Below, piece after piece: positions 35,409 to 45,080 of a DNA stretch of 64,000 nucleotides. The stretch spans positions 3,271,501 through 3,335,500 of the forward strand of contig NZ_CP039695.1 of NCBI RefSeq assembly GCF_005145025.1, in the 5' to 3' direction. This DNA is from Novosphingobium sp. EMRT-2 (GTDB lineage Bacteria; Pseudomonadota; Alphaproteobacteria; Sphingomonadales; Sphingomonadaceae). Made by a program: the position numbers and the translations under genes. Numbering within the stretch: the first letter of the stretch is position 1; the number at the start of each line of letters is the position of its first letter. The notes under the pieces are model-generated. The model saw only the letters and a program-made list of their open reading frames with translations, made no database searches and was not told the DNA's origin.

Positions 35409-35999
35409 ATGAGGCAAGACAAGTTCCATGGCCGCGTCCACAATGCGGGGCGCCTGTGCAATGCTCCCGGCTGCGACCAGCCGGGAGAATTCCGCGCGCC
35501 CGGCGTGCGCGCTTCGGGCTTCGACGGCCCCGGCGATTACCGCTGGTTCTGCCTCGATCATATCCGCGCGTTCAACGCTGGCTATGATTTCTTCGCCGGC
35601 ATGACGCCTGACGAGATTCTGGCCGCGCAATCGCCGCTGGCGGGCTGGGATACGCATTCCCGCGCGTTTCGACCCGATGCGGGCATCGACGCGGCTCCGC
35701 GTTGGGCCGACTTCGCCGACCCGCTCGAGGCGATAGCCGCCCGGGCGAAGGCGCGCCGTCAGGATCATCGCAACGCGCAGGAAGCTGCGCAGCGCGGGAT
35801 CGGCCCCGAAGAACGCGCGGCTTACGAGGTGCTGGGGCTGGCCTTCGATGCCGATCGCCGGGCGCTACGATCGCGCTATTCGGAACTGGTCCGGCGCTAT
35901 CATCCCGATCGCAACGGTGGCGACCGCAGCCACGAAGGACGGCTGCAGCAGGTGGTGGAAGCCTACAACCGGCTCAAGGCGACGCGGGCCTTCGCCTGA
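35409..35999 (+). CDS. J-domain (DnaJ-like) protein
   Basis: A 196-residue protein with an N-terminal cysteine-containing region (LCNAPGCDQPGEFRAPG, YRWFCLDHIRAFN), perhaps a metal site, and a C-terminal J domain (about 140-196): AYEVLGLAFDADRRALRSRY, then the invariant HPD in VRRYHPDRNGGDRS. J domains stimulate the ATPase of DnaK, so it is likely a co-chaperone with a specialised client. ATG 35409 with GGAAG upstream is preferred to 35367, which falls within the BolA start region. Divergent from bolA. Confidence 0.88.
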   Translation: MRQDKFHGRVHNAGRLCNAPGCDQPGEFRAPGVRASGFDGPGDYRWFCLDHIRAFNAGYDFFAGMTPDEILAAQSPLAGWDTHSRAFRPDAGIDAAPRWADFADPLEAIAARAKARRQDHRNAQEAAQRGIGPEERAAYEVLGLAFDADRRALRSRYSELVRRYHPDRNGGDRSHEGRLQQVVEAYNRLKATRAFA

Positions 36000-36005
36000 A
36001 CCGCT

Positions 36006-37064
36006 TTACGGCTGCGTGGGCGCGGTTGGCGGGGCGGGGGGAGCCTCCGTCGGCGCTGGCACCGTCGCGGCAGGGGCGGCCGGCGCGCTTGCTTCCGGTG
36101 CTGGCGCAGGCGCCGGGGCGGGCACTGCCGGGGGCTTGGGCGCGAACGAGGAAGGATCGGGAACCGGCGTGATCTTGCCGTGCAGCGCGTCGATCTCCGC
36201 CTGCCGCATCGCCAGATAATACGTCCGCGTCGCGGCGTAAGGGTCTTTGGCTTCGATGTTCAGCTTGCGCAGCGTATCGTCGAACTCCACGCGGTAGTCG
36301 AGCGAGCGCACCACGCTGGCGCCGATCGAATAGGCGGGGTGCTTGAACGGCCCGCGCACCAGCGTGGGCACGAAGGCGCGGTCCAGTAACAGGCCGATGC
36401 CATCGCGCAGCGTGGTTGGCCCCACGATTGGCAGGAACGCATAGGGGCCGGGACCGATGCCGTAATAGCCCATCGTGTTGGCGAAGCCGTTGTGGCGATA
36501 GGGAAGGCGGAATGGCTTGCGCTTGGCGACGTCGAACAGGCCGCCGATGCCGAGCGTGGAATTGATCACGAAACGGCCGAGCGTCTTGAGCGCGCTGTGC
36601 GGCTTCAACTGGAGCACGAAGTTCACGAACGCGACCGGTTCGTCGAGATTGTAGAGCACGTTGTGCAGGCCATCGCGCAACGGAGCCGGCAAGCCATCGC
36701 GATAGACGCTGGCGACGGGCGCGACGAAGGCTTTGTCCACGCCTTGCACCACTTCGTACGACTTCTCGTTGATGTTCTCGAACGGATCGGTGGGCGAGGG
36801 GCGGCGCTTTGCCTCCACCGTGATGCTGTTCGGATCGACCTTGGCGGGCGGCGGTGCGGAGGCTTGCGCGGCCGGTCCCTGCGCCGTGGTCGATACGACG
36901 ACAGGCGCCGTGGCGTCGTCCCCCGGTACCTGCGGCGCGGCAGCCTCGACCGATGGGTTCGGGGTTTCGGATGCGAACGAGGCGTTGGCCAGCAGGAGCA
37001 CGGTGGCGGAAACGGGAACGATCAAAATGCAGTCCTGTCGAGCGTTGGTAGGCGCAAGTATCAT
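36006..37064 (-). CDS. mlaA: MlaA (VacJ) family phospholipid-transport protein
   Basis: A 352-residue envelope protein. The MlaA domain (about 90-290) includes DPFENINEKSYEVVQGVDKA, RDGLHNVLYNLDEPVAFVNF, FVINSTLGIGGLFDVA and GYYGIGPGPYAFLPIVGPTT. In E. coli this outer-membrane protein removes phospholipids from the outer leaflet and passes them to MlaC. Two departures: the signal region (ILIVPVSATVLLLANASFASE) has no lipobox cysteine, so it may not be lipidated; and the last 45 residues are a Pro/Ala-rich tail. ATG 37064 follows a GGGG-rich stretch; a TTG just before is in frame. Confidence 0.9.
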   Translation of the reverse strand: MILAPTNARQDCILIVPVSATVLLLANASFASETPNPSVEAAAPQVPGDDATAPVVVSTTAQGPAAQASAPPPAKVDPNSITVEAKRRPSPTDPFENINEKSYEVVQGVDKAFVAPVASVYRDGLPAPLRDGLHNVLYNLDEPVAFVNFVLQLKPHSALKTLGRFVINSTLGIGGLFDVAKRKPFRLPYRHNGFANTMGYYGIGPGPYAFLPIVGPTTLRDGIGLLLDRAFVPTLVRGPFKHPAYSIGASVVRSLDYRVEFDDTLRKLNIEAKDPYAATRTYYLAMRQAEIDALHGKITPVPDPSSFAPKPPAVPAPAPAPAPEASAPAAPAATVPAPTEAPPAPPTAPTQP

Positions 37065-37172
37065 CAACGGCTGCCCCCGTCCCGATGATCGACCTGCAAA
37101 AGCTTATTCTGACACCAGTTTTATGCCAGCGCAACGAACCTGCGCTGCAAATTCCACCGAACTTGTGCCGAC

Positions 37173-37619
37173 TTAGCCGACCTGTTGTAGATCGGGCTCC
37201 ACGAAATGGCGGCGCGCCTCGATGGAAAACAGGCGGTCGCGCGAATAGAACCGCAGCGGCCAATCGCGCGCCGCGATCTCGCTTGCCAGCAAGCGGTGGA
37301 CGGCTTCGGCCAGAGGCGTCTCTGGCGGCAGGGTGGCCGAAAACCGGCGAATGGCGGTGACGTAAAGCTGGGTCAGCGTTTCGTGATAGCCGGCGCTGTC
37401 GGTGTTCTCGCCGCCGACCGAGACGTTATACGCTCGGATTATCGCGGGAAGGTCGCGTTCGGGGGCGATATCAGGGCGTTCACGCAGCAGCCACAGGCAA
37501 GCCGCGAGGTGCGCCTCGTGCGTCCATTCCGCCTTGGCGAGCGAACGGTCCAGCAGACCCTGACCGACGCGGCGCACGGACGCGTCGGTGCTGAACGGGG
37601 TAAGTGCGTCGGTCGTCAT
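37173..37619 (-). CDS. Conserved hypothetical protein
   Basis: A 148-residue protein without a signal or membrane segment. I recognise only a conserved-looking N-terminal block LAKAEWTHEAHLAACLWLL and a later YHETLTQLYVTAIRRF; the His in WTHEAH and in YHETLTQ could form a metal or catalytic site, but no known family function is claimed. It lies between mlaA and pckA on the same strand, with gaps of 82 and 108 bp, and has codon use like its neighbours. Confidence 0.7.
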   Translation of the reverse strand: MTTDALTPFSTDASVRRVGQGLLDRSLAKAEWTHEAHLAACLWLLRERPDIAPERDLPAIIRAYNVSVGGENTDSAGYHETLTQLYVTAIRRFSATLPPETPLAEAVHRLLASEIAARDWPLRFYSRDRLFSIEARRHFVEPDLQQVG

Positions 37620-37701
37620 CGTCCGGAAACTCTTATGGCCCGAGAGCCGGAACCTAATGGCTCCGGCCCGCAGGTCGGGTCACCGGAATTCCCGGCAGGG
37701 C

Positions 37702-39318
37702 TCAGGCCGCTTCGGTCGCGGAGACCGGGGCCGCCTGGCGGACGCTTTCATCGACGTGATCGGCGAACTGCGCGAAGTTGTCGATGAACTGGCGGACCAG
37801 AGTCTGTGCCGTGCGATCGTATTCCTCCGCATCGGCCCAGCTTGCGCGCGGATCGAGCAGCTTGCTGTCCACGCCCGGCACGGCAACCGGCACTTCGAAG
37901 CCGAAGTTCGGGTCCTTGCTGAACTTGGCGTCGTTCAGGCTGCCGTCGAGCGCGGCGTTGAGCAGCGCGCGCGTCGCCTTGATCGGCATGCGCTTGATGC
38001 CTTCCATCGTCGCCTTGCCGCCCGACCAGCCGGTGTTGACCAGCCAGCACTTCACGCCGCCCTTGGCAATGCGTTCCTTCAGCAGATTGCCATAGACCGA
38101 GGGATGGCGCGGCATGAACGGCGCGCCGAAGCAGGTGGAGAAGGTCGCTTCCGGTTCGGTCACGCCGATTTCGGTGCCGGCGACGCGCGCGGTGTAGCCC
38201 GACAGGAAGTGGTACATCGCCTGGTCCGGGGTTAGGCGCGCGATCGGCGGCAGTACGCCGTAGGCATCGGCCGTCAGGAAGATCAGGTTCGCCGGCACCG
38301 GCCCCAGGTTTTCCTCCGACGCGTTCGGAATGAAATCGATGGGATAGGAACCACGGCTGTTTTCCGCGAGCGAGTTGTCGTCGAGATCGAGCAGGCGCGT
38401 GTCCGGATCGATCACCACGTTTTCCAGCACGGTGCCGAAGCGCTTGGTTGTGGCGAAGATTTCCGGTTCGGCTTCGGCCGAAAGGCGGATCATCTTGGCG
38501 TAGCAGCCGCCTTCGAAATTGAACACGGCGGTATCGGACCAGCCATGTTCGTCATCGCCGATCAGGGTGCGGCTGGCGTCGGCCGAAAGCGTGGTCTTGC
38601 CGGTGCCGGAAAGGCCGAAGAACACCGCGGTCTTGCCGTCCTGCCCGATATTGGCCGAACAGTGCATCGGCATCACGCCCTTCACGGGCAGCAGGTAGTT
38701 GAGGATGCCGAACACCGACTTCTTCATTTCGCCGGCATAGGCGGTGCCGCCGATCAGGATCAGCTTTTCGGTGAAGTTGACCGCGATCACGGTTTCGCTG
38801 CGGCTGCCATGGCGCTCGGGATCGGCGCGGAAGCTGGGCAGGTCGATGATCGTGTATTCCGGCGCGAACGTCGCAAGCTCGCTTTCGCTCGGGCGGACCA
38901 GCAGCGTGCGGATGAACAGGTTATGCCAGGCCAGTTCGTTGATGACGCGCACGTTGACGCGGTGTTCCGGCTGCGAACCGCCGAACAGGTCGGCCACGTA
39001 GAGCCGGTCCTTTTCGGCCAGCGCCTTCAGGAAATCAGCCTTCAGCGCGGCAAAGTGTTCCGGCGTCATGGCGACGTTGGTCTTGCCCCACCAAACCGTG
39101 TTTTCGGTTTCGGAGTCCTTGACGATGAACTTGTCCTTGGCCGAACGTCCGGTGTGCTTGCCGGTGGCGACCACGAACGGGCCTTCGGCGGCGAGCAGGC
39201 CCTCGCCATTGCGGACGGCGTGCTCGACCAGCGGAGCCGTGCCCAGGTTGGCGAAGAGTTCGGCGGGTTCGGGGAAGCCCTGCTGCGAAAGGGGCACGTT
39301 CAGGCGGCTATCGGACAC
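37702..39318 (-). CDS. pckA: Phosphoenolpyruvate carboxykinase (ATP)
   Basis: A 538-residue cytoplasmic enzyme that converts oxaloacetate and ATP to phosphoenolpyruvate and CO2, the entry to gluconeogenesis. The P-loop [15 protein letters not shown] (Walker A about 235-242), the preceding [13 protein letters not shown] and [10 protein letters not shown], and [10 protein letters not shown] with the metal-binding Asp identify the ATP-dependent type. GTG 39318 has GGGAG eight bases upstream and gives normal length; the frame is open for a further 65 codons but that part is unlike the family. It is divergent from chvI, with three dyads in the 292-bp gap, as in other alphaproteobacteria where pckA borders chvIG. 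Confidence 0.95.
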   Translation of the reverse strand: MSDSRLNVPLSQQGFPEPAELFANLGTAPLVEHAVRNGEGLLAAEGPFVVATGKHTGRSAKDKFIVKDSETENTVWWGKTNVAMTPEHFAALKADFLKALAEKDRLYVADLFGGSQPEHRVNVRVINELAWHNLFIRTLLVRPSESELATFAPEYTIIDLPSFRADPERHGSRSETVIAVNFTEKLILIGGTAYAGEMKKSVFGILNYLLPVKGVMPMHCSANIGQDGKTAVFFGLSGTGKTTLSADASRTLIGDDEHGWSDTAVFNFEGGCYAKMIRLSAEAEPEIFATTKRFGTVLENVVIDPDTRLLDLDDNSLAENSRGSYPIDFIPNASEENLGPVPANLIFLTADAYGVLPPIARLTPDQAMYHFLSGYTARVAGTEIGVTEPEATFSTCFGAPFMPRHPSVYGNLLKERIAKGGVKCWLVNTGWSGGKATMEGIKRMPIKATRALLNAALDGSLNDAKFSKDPNFGFEVPVAVPGVDSKLLDPRASWADAEEYDRTAQTLVRQFIDNFAQFADHVDESVRQAAPVSATEAA

Positions 39319-39454
39319 ATTGGGTCTCCCATGCTGCGCCGCCTGCCGGACCGGGGTCATTTCCGGGCTGCGCGGGCGGCGCTTTGCGAATACGAATGCG
39401 TTGATTCCCGATTGCGCATAGTGCGTGGTCGGCATCGCGTCAAATCCCACGAAA

Positions 39455-39511
39455 TGTGCAGTTTTTTGCACATTAGTTGCATTTTCTGCAACAATTAGTG
39501 CTGCGATGCAC
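39455..39511. promoter_or_regulatory. Three closely spaced dyads in the pckA/chvI divergent promoter
   Basis: TGTGCA-GTTTTT-TGCACA (39455-39472), GTTGCA-TTTTC-TGCAAC (39476-39492) and GTGC-TGCGAT-GCAC (39498-39511) follow each other in an unusually AT-rich stretch. All share TGCA-type half-sites. They probably bind a regulator controlling pckA or chvI; which one is not known. Confidence 0.45.
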
Positions 39512-39610
39512 AATTTGAGCGGCGGGCAGGTTGCGTCTGTAACGACCCCGCGATGCGGCTATCGACAGGCGCGCCTTGCCGGAACTTCGACGGGCGATTA
39601 TGCGAAGACG

Positions 39611-40354
39611 ATGACCGGCAACGAAACCGCGATCCCGCATCGGGCTGCGACCGTGGCCCTGGTCGATGACGACCGCAACATCCTGACGACGGTGTCCATC
39701 GGGCTGCAGGCCGAGGGTTTCGTGACGCGGCTCTATTCGGATGGGGCGGCCGCTCTCAAGGCCCTGCTCGACAACCCCCCGGACCTTGCCGTGTTCGACA
39801 TCAAGATGCCGCGCATGGACGGCCTGGAGCTGTTGCGGCGGCTGCGCGAGAAAAGCGATCTGCCGGTCATCTTCCTCACCAGCAAGATCGACGAGGCGGA
39901 TGAGGCGCTGGGCCTCGCCATGGGCGCGGACGACTACATTGCCAAACCGTTCAGCCAGCGGCTGCTGATCGCCCGCATCCGCGCTATCTTGCGGCGCAGC
40001 GAAATCGTCCGCCGCGACGCAACCGAGACGGCGCCGACCGAGCCGCTTCCCGATCCGATCCGGCGCGGAAGGCTGGTGATGGACCCGGCCCGGCATCTGG
40101 TGGAATGGAACGGCGCGCCGGTTTCGCTCACGGTGACCGAGTTCCTGATACTGGAGGCTCTGGCCCTGCGGCCGGGCGTGGTAAAGACGCGCAACCAGTT
40201 GATGGACGCGGCCTATCACGATGACGTGTTCGTGGATGATCGCACGATCGACAGCCACATCAAGCGCCTGCGCCGCAAGTTCCGCGCTGCCGATTCCGCC
40301 TTCGCCGCGATCGAGACGCTTTATGGCGCGGGATACAGCTTTGCCGATGAATGA
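39611..40354 (+). CDS. chvI: Response regulator ChvI
   Basis: A 247-residue OmpR-family regulator. The receiver (about 15-130) has [20 protein letters not shown], the phosphoacceptor Asp in [17 protein letters not shown], and the Lys of [10 protein letters not shown]; the winged-helix output domain holds [20 protein letters not shown] and [16 protein letters not shown]. The ...[10 protein letters not shown]... receiver and the linkage to chvG and hprK identify ChvI, which controls envelope, acid and exopolysaccharide genes in alphaproteobacteria. ATG 39611 is the start that places the receiver normally. It overlaps chvG. Confidence 0.92.
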   Translation: MTGNETAIPHRAATVALVDDDRNILTTVSIGLQAEGFVTRLYSDGAAALKALLDNPPDLAVFDIKMPRMDGLELLRRLREKSDLPVIFLTSKIDEADEALGLAMGADDYIAKPFSQRLLIARIRAILRRSEIVRRDATETAPTEPLPDPIRRGRLVMDPARHLVEWNGAPVSLTVTEFLILEALALRPGVVKTRNQLMDAAYHDDVFVDDRTIDSHIKRLRRKFRAADSAFAAIETLYGAGYSFADE

Positions 40355-41945
40355 CGGCCTTGCCGAACCGGCGCCCCAGCGCGCCGGGCGCCTTGGCCTT
40401 ACGCGCATCGGATTGACGCGCACGCGCGGCCCGTCGCTGACGGTGCGCATCCTGGCCGTCAACGTGATCGCGCTGGCGCTGCTGGCGGGCAGCTTCTTCT
40501 ACCTCGACAGTTATCGCACGCAGCTCCTCAAGGAACGTTTCAAGTTGGCGCGGGCCGAAGCGGAAATCATCGCCGATGCCGTCGAACCGGTCGCGCTGCC
40601 CGATCGCCGGATGCTGATCGCGCGAATCGGTTCGGAGCAGCGGCTGCGCTTGCGGCTCTATGGCGCGGACAATGCGCTGGTGGCCGACAGCTTTGCCCTG
40701 GCGGGGCCGTCGTTCGCGCTGATCGATCCGAAAACCGAGCCGTGGTACCAGAAAGCGGCCCGCCTTCTCGACCGGGGCGTGGACCTGGTCGTGGGGGCGC
40801 CCAAAGTGGACGACTACCGCGAACCGGCCAGCCCCGATGCCGGAAAATGGCCGGAAATCACCGCCGCCCGCCAACACCGGGCGACAGCGGTCTATCTGCG
40901 CTATGCGCCCGACCGGACGCCGGTGATCAGCGCGGCGACGCCCGTGGGATCGGACGGGGACATGCTGCTGACCACGCGCAACGCGCTGGATATCACGCAG
41001 GCGGTGCGAGACGCGCGACAGACGCTGGTCATCATCATCGGCTTGGCGCTGCTTCTGTCCATCCAGTTGTCGCTGTTTCTGGCGCGGACGATCGTGCAGC
41101 CCTTGCGCGCGCTGGTCCGCGCGGCGGTGCGCGTGCGGCTGGGGCGAGAGCGTGAGGTGGTGGTGCCGCGCCTGCCCGACCGGGGGGACGAGATCGGGCT
41201 GCTGGCGCGCGCCGTGTCCGACATGACGGCCGCGCTGCGCCAGAAGATCGACGCGGTCGAAAGCTTCGCCGCCGACGTGGCGCACGAATTGAAGAATCCG
41301 CTGGCGTCGCTGGGCAGTGCGATCGAGGCGATGGAAAGGATCGAGGACCCTGCCTTGCGCCGCCAACTGGCCGCGATCGCCGCGCACGACGTCCAGCGCA
41401 TCGACCGCCTGATTACGGAAATCGCCGATGCGAGCCGGATCGACGCGGAACTGAGCCGGGCGACCTTCACCCGGCTCGATCTGGCCGATCTGGCGGCGCA
41501 GGTGGTGGGCGCGCGCGATGCCAGGCCGGATCGGGCGGCGGTGCGCATCCGCTTTGCGCGCGGCGAGGGTGGTGCGCTGGTACGGGGCGATGCCGCGCGG
41601 CTCGAACGCGTGCTGGAAAACCTGTTGGACAACGCGGTGTCGTTCTCGCCGCCCGAGGGTGTGGTCGATGTCGCGGTCGGGGGGGAAGGTGCGAACGTTT
41701 GGCTTTCCGTATCCGATCAGGGGCCGGGCATTCCAGAAAGCGAACGCGAAAAAGTGTTCGAGCGGTTCCATTCGGTGCGCCCGGCCGACGAGGCGTTCGG
41801 TTCGCACAGCGGGCTGGGCCTGGCCATTGCTCGCACGATCGCGGAAGCGCACGATGGCGCCCTGACGATCACCGACAGGCCCGACGGAGCGGCCGGGGCC
41901 TGTCTGTTGCTGGAACTGCCGCTGGACCGGGAGGATACGGCATGA
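40347..41945 (+). CDS. chvG: Sensor histidine kinase ChvG
   Basis: A 532-residue inner-membrane kinase. Transmembrane helices lie at about 32-52 and 228-250, enclosing a periplasmic domain; a HAMP linker follows ([20 protein letters not shown]). The phosphoacceptor box is [20 protein letters not shown], the N-box [11 protein letters not shown], and the G-boxes [11 protein letters not shown] and [11 protein letters not shown]. The ATG at 40347 lies eight bases inside chvI, in another frame. The stop overlaps the hprK start as ATGA. In related bacteria the periplasmic inhibitor ExoR controls ChvG; no exoR is in this window. Confidence 0.92.
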   Translation: MNDGLAEPAPQRAGRLGLTRIGLTRTRGPSLTVRILAVNVIALALLAGSFFYLDSYRTQLLKERFKLARAEAEIIADAVEPVALPDRRMLIARIGSEQRLRLRLYGADNALVADSFALAGPSFALIDPKTEPWYQKAARLLDRGVDLVVGAPKVDDYREPASPDAGKWPEITAARQHRATAVYLRYAPDRTPVISAATPVGSDGDMLLTTRNALDITQAVRDARQTLVIIIGLALLLSIQLSLFLARTIVQPLRALVRAAVRVRLGREREVVVPRLPDRGDEIGLLARAVSDMTAALRQKIDAVESFAADVAHELKNPLASLGSAIEAMERIEDPALRRQLAAIAAHDVQRIDRLITEIADASRIDAELSRATFTRLDLADLAAQVVGARDARPDRAAVRIRFARGEGGALVRGDAARLERVLENLLDNAVSFSPPEGVVDVAVGGEGANVWLSVSDQGPGIPESEREKVFERFHSVRPADEAFGSHSGLGLAIARTIAEAHDGALTITDRPDGAAGACLLLELPLDREDTA

Positions 41946-42382
41946 CCGACGCGCTGACGCTGATCGCGCATCAGGGCACCTGCGTGATGATCGGAACGCA
42001 GGGGCTGTTGATCGAAGGACCGCCAGGGGCAGGCAAATCCAGCCTGGCTCTGGCGCTGATCGACCGCGGGGCGACGCTGGTGGGCGACGACGGCGTGCTG
42101 ATCGAGGCGCGGAACGGGCGTGTCATCGCCAGCCCGCATCCCCGGATCGCCGGCAAGCTCGAAATCCGCAACCTTGGTCTTGTCGAGATGCCGGCAGTGG
42201 GTGGCGTGCCGCTGGCGCTGGTGGTGCGGCTGGATGCCGCCGCGCCGCGGTTCGTCGCGGCGGCGGACAGCGCGGTGCTGGCGGGGTGCGCGCTGCCCAT
42301 GATCCGGCTTTATCCCGATACGCCGGCGCTGGCGTTGCGTGCCGAAGTGGCGCTGAGGCAATTCGGCCTTCCGGATTTCTGA
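41942..42382 (+). CDS. hprK: HPr kinase/phosphorylase, truncated alphaproteobacterial form
   Basis: A 146-residue kinase containing only the catalytic half of HprK. The Walker A loop is IEGPPGAGKSSLALALIDR, followed by LVGDDGVLIEARNGRV, and the signature-region block IRNLGLVEMPAVGGVPLALV. Firmicute enzymes have an extra N-terminal domain of about 130 residues; its absence is normal in alphaproteobacteria. It phosphorylates HPr on the regulatory serine (Ser54 of the HPr encoded at 43920). ATG 41942 overlaps the chvG stop. Confidence 0.92.
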   Translation: MTDALTLIAHQGTCVMIGTQGLLIEGPPGAGKSSLALALIDRGATLVGDDGVLIEARNGRVIASPHPRIAGKLEIRNLGLVEMPAVGGVPLALVVRLDAAAPRFVAAADSAVLAGCALPMIRLYPDTPALALRAEVALRQFGLPDF

Positions 42383-42455
42383 GAGGCCGGATTTCCAAAG
42401 GAACCGATTGCCGAGAGTTCTTTCCTTGGCGCGCGGGAAAGCGCAGAAGGCTGCC

Positions 42456-43388
42456 ATGGCGCGCGAATCCGAGGATCAACCCCAACGCATCCTGCTGGTG
42501 ACCGGCGTTCTTGGCGCGGGCAAGACCACGGCCTTGCGCACGCTGGAGGATATGGGCTGGGAAGCGGTGGACAATTTCCCCATCCGCCTGCTCGACCGGC
42601 TGCTGGAAACCGAACGCGGTTCGGCGGCGCTTGATTCCGGCACGCCGCTGGCGATCGGTTTCGACACCCGCACGCGCGGGTTCGATCCCGCCAAGACCAT
42701 CGAACTGGTCAAGGGCCTGTCCGAACGCCCCGGCCTGTCGATCACCACGCTGTTCCTCGATTGCGCCGGCACCGAACTCGAACGCCGCTATAACGAGACG
42801 CGCCGCCGCCATCCGATGAGCGAGGGCAAGCCGGCCGCGACCGGCATCGCCGCCGAGCGCGAGTTGCTGGAGCCGTTGCGGCGCTGGGCGGATGTGGTCA
42901 TTTCCACCACCAGCTTCACCACCAACGACCTGCAACGCACGATCCGCGAACGGTTCGGCGATCAGGGGCCGGCGCGGACCACGGTGACCATCACCAGCTT
43001 CGGCTTTTCGCGCGGGATGCCCCCGCTGGCCGACCTTATCTTCGACATGCGCTTCCTGGCCAATCCGCACTGGATCGACGATCTGCGCCCGATGACGGGG
43101 CAGGACGCGCCGGTGGGCGACTATATCCGCCAGGACCCGGCGTTCGACGAGGCGTTCGCCCGGATTCGCGATCTCCTGCTGCTGCTGCTTCCGCGCTTCG
43201 AGGAGCATGGAAAAGCCTACGTTAACATTGCTTTCGGGTGCACCGGTGGGCGCCATCGTTCGGTGTTCATGGCCGAACAGATCGCTTCCGCCTTGCGCGA
43301 CGCCGGATTTTCTCCCACATTGCAGCACAGAAACTTGGCGTCACGGGCGGCTGACCTGCTCGAAGACGACCGGCGAGAGACTGGGTGA
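42456..43388 (+). CDS. rapZ: RNase adapter / nucleotide-binding protein RapZ
   Basis: A 310-residue protein. The Walker A motif is VTGVLGAGKTTALRTLEDMG (most homologues have GLSGAGKS), the second block GFDTRTRGFD, and the C-terminal substrate-binding domain has HWIDDLRPMTGQD and NIAFGCTGGRHRSVFMAE. In E. coli RapZ directs RNase E to GlmZ and so tunes glucosamine-6-phosphate synthase; in alphaproteobacteria it lies between hprK and PTS genes as here. ATG 42456 has AGAAGG upstream; an in-frame TTG at 42408 also has AAAGGAA and would add 16 residues, so the start is uncertain. Confidence 0.93.
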   Translation: MARESEDQPQRILLVTGVLGAGKTTALRTLEDMGWEAVDNFPIRLLDRLLETERGSAALDSGTPLAIGFDTRTRGFDPAKTIELVKGLSERPGLSITTLFLDCAGTELERRYNETRRRHPMSEGKPAATGIAAERELLEPLRRWADVVISTTSFTTNDLQRTIRERFGDQGPARTTVTITSFGFSRGMPPLADLIFDMRFLANPHWIDDLRPMTGQDAPVGDYIRQDPAFDEAFARIRDLLLLLLPRFEEHGKAYVNIAFGCTGGRHRSVFMAEQIASALRDAGFSPTLQHRNLASRAADLLEDDRRETG

Positions 43389-43511
43389 GGTCGCTCTGGA
43401 AGACGTGCAATGGAATTGCCAACGGTTTCGCGTATCGCGTGATCCTGCAAAGCCTGCGTTAAGCATGGGCGGGATAAGATGCTCGGCCGTCTTTCGGAGC
43501 CATCCTGTTTC

Positions 43512-43916
43512 ATGATTGGTCTGATTCTCGTAACCCACGGCGCGCTCGCCGATGAATTCATCCATGCGATGGAGCATGTGGTCGGCCGGCAATCCGATGT
43601 CATCGCTGTATGCATCGGCCCCAACGACGACATGGAAAAGCGCCGCAAGGAAATCGCCGATGCGATTCGGCGAGTGGACAGCGGGGATGGCGTGATCATC
43701 CTCACCGACCTGTTCGGCGGCACGCCGTCCAACCTCGCCATCTCGCTGATGCAGGCGGGCAAGGTGGAAGTGATTGCCGGCATCAACCTTCCCATGCTGA
43801 TCCGTCTTGCCAAGGCACGGGTGTGCATGGGGCTTCGGGAAGCGACGGTGGCCGCGCGGGAAGCGGGCCGCAACTACATAACGATCGCATCCGAATTTCT
43901 GGGACAGGACGCGTGA
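43512..43916 (+). CDS. PTS mannose-type EIIA component (PtsM-like)
   Basis: A 134-residue cytoplasmic phosphocarrier. His9 in MIGLILVTHG is the phosphorylated histidine of mannose-family EIIA domains; ILTDLFGGTPSNLAISL is the second diagnostic block. No EIIB or EIIC partner follows, so it is regulatory rather than for sugar uptake, as usual for this alphaproteobacterial cluster (EIIA-HPr-HprK with EI elsewhere). ATG 43512 gives the typical N-terminus; an in-frame ATG at 43479 would add 11 residues. HPr begins three bases after the stop. Confidence 0.92.
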   Translation: MIGLILVTHGALADEFIHAMEHVVGRQSDVIAVCIGPNDDMEKRRKEIADAIRRVDSGDGVIILTDLFGGTPSNLAISLMQAGKVEVIAGINLPMLIRLAKARVCMGLREATVAAREAGRNYITIASEFLGQDA

Positions 43917-43919
43917 AGC

Positions 43920-44216
43920 ATGGCTGAATCAAGCTACGTCGCCCGAGAGACCGTCACCATCGTCAACCAGCGCGGCCTTCATGCCCGCGCCAGCGCCAAG
44001 TTCGTGAACGCGGTGGCCAAGCTGCCCGCCGGGCTGGACGTGACGGTGGCGAAGGACGGAACCGAGGCGGCAGGCGGCTCGATCCTGGGCCTGATGATGT
44101 TGGGCGCGGCCAAGGGCGACACGGTCGACGTGATCGTCGCCGGCCCGGAAGGTGAGGCGGACAACGTTCTGATGAAGCTGTCCGGCCTGATCAAGGACGG
44201 TTTCGGCGAAGACTGA
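43920..44216 (+). CDS. ptsH: Phosphocarrier protein HPr
   Basis: A 98-residue phosphocarrier. His21 in NQRGLHARASAKFVN is the site phosphorylated by enzyme I, and Ser54 in EAAGGSILGLMMLGA is the site used by HPr kinase, encoded upstream. Both are intact, so the bacterium can integrate PTS flux with HprK signalling on carbon and energy status. It is the last gene of the chvI-chvG-hprK-rapZ-EIIA-HPr run. A methyltransferase gene begins seven bases later. Confidence 0.94.
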   Translation: MAESSYVARETVTIVNQRGLHARASAKFVNAVAKLPAGLDVTVAKDGTEAAGGSILGLMMLGAAKGDTVDVIVAGPEGEADNVLMKLSGLIKDGFGED

Positions 44217-44223
44217 ACGGCCG

Positions 44224-45024
44224 GTGCGCAAGACCATCACCGGGTTCTCCAACCCGACCGTCAAGTTCGTCCGCTCGTTGCGCGACAAGAAGCACCGCAA
44301 GCGCGAGCAGCGCTTTCTGGCCGAAGGGCTACGCCTGCTGACCGACGCGCGCGAGGGCGGCCGCGTGCCGGAAATCCTGTTGATGGCGCAGGGACGCGAG
44401 CCGCACCCCTTGCTTGATGTGCTGGAACAGACCGTCGCCGCAGCCGGGGGCGATGTTCTCGAACTGCCCGAAGACCTGCTCGCCAAGGTGACGGGCAAGG
44501 ACAATCCGCAGGCCGTGGCCGGCGTCTTCGCCGAATGGGATACCGGCCTTGCCACGATCGACCGCCACGCCGCGCCGATCTGGCTGGTGGCGCAGGCCAT
44601 GCGCGATCCCGGCAACCTTGGCACCATGCTGCGCACGGCCGACGCGGTAGGCGCGGGCGGCTTGATCCTGCTCGACGATTGCGCCGATCCCTTCTCGGTG
44701 GAAGCGGTGCGCGCCAGCATGGGGGCGATCTTCACCCAGCGGCTCGCCCAAGCGCGCTGGGACGATTTCATCGGCTGGCTGCGCGCGGGCGAGGGGCAGC
44801 TTGTTGCCGCGTCGCTGCGCGAGGCGGTGCCCTATCGCGGCGCGCCTTACGCCGCGCCGTGCTTCGTGATGGTCGGCAACGAATCGCGCGGGCTGCCCGA
44901 GGACTACGAAATGGCCTGCGACCTGCGCGTGACCATGCCGATGAAGGGGCGGGCCGACAGCCTGAACGCGGCGGTGGCCGGGGCAGTGCTGGCCTACGAG
45001 GTGCTGGCATCGTTCGAGGGGTGA
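44224..45024 (+). CDS. TrmH/SpoU family RNA 2'-O-methyltransferase
   Basis: A 266-residue SPOUT enzyme. An N-terminal substrate-binding part (NPTVKFVRSLRDKKHRKREQ, FLAEGLRLLTDA) precedes a trefoil-knot domain with the three motifs RDPGNLGTMLRTADAVGAGG, VMVGNESRGLPEDYE and RVTMPMKGRADSLNAAVAGA. It would transfer methyl from SAM to a ribose 2'-OH in rRNA or tRNA; the site is not predictable. The start is GTG at 44224, seven bases after the HPr stop, so it may be read through from that operon. Confidence 0.92.
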   Translation: MRKTITGFSNPTVKFVRSLRDKKHRKREQRFLAEGLRLLTDAREGGRVPEILLMAQGREPHPLLDVLEQTVAAAGGDVLELPEDLLAKVTGKDNPQAVAGVFAEWDTGLATIDRHAAPIWLVAQAMRDPGNLGTMLRTADAVGAGGLILLDDCADPFSVEAVRASMGAIFTQRLAQARWDDFIGWLRAGEGQLVAASLREAVPYRGAPYAAPCFVMVGNESRGLPEDYEMACDLRVTMPMKGRADSLNAAVAGAVLAYEVLASFEG

Positions 45025-45080
45025 AACGACGCCATTGGCATTAATCGTATGATCATCGCGCCGTTCTATAAGACGGTATC

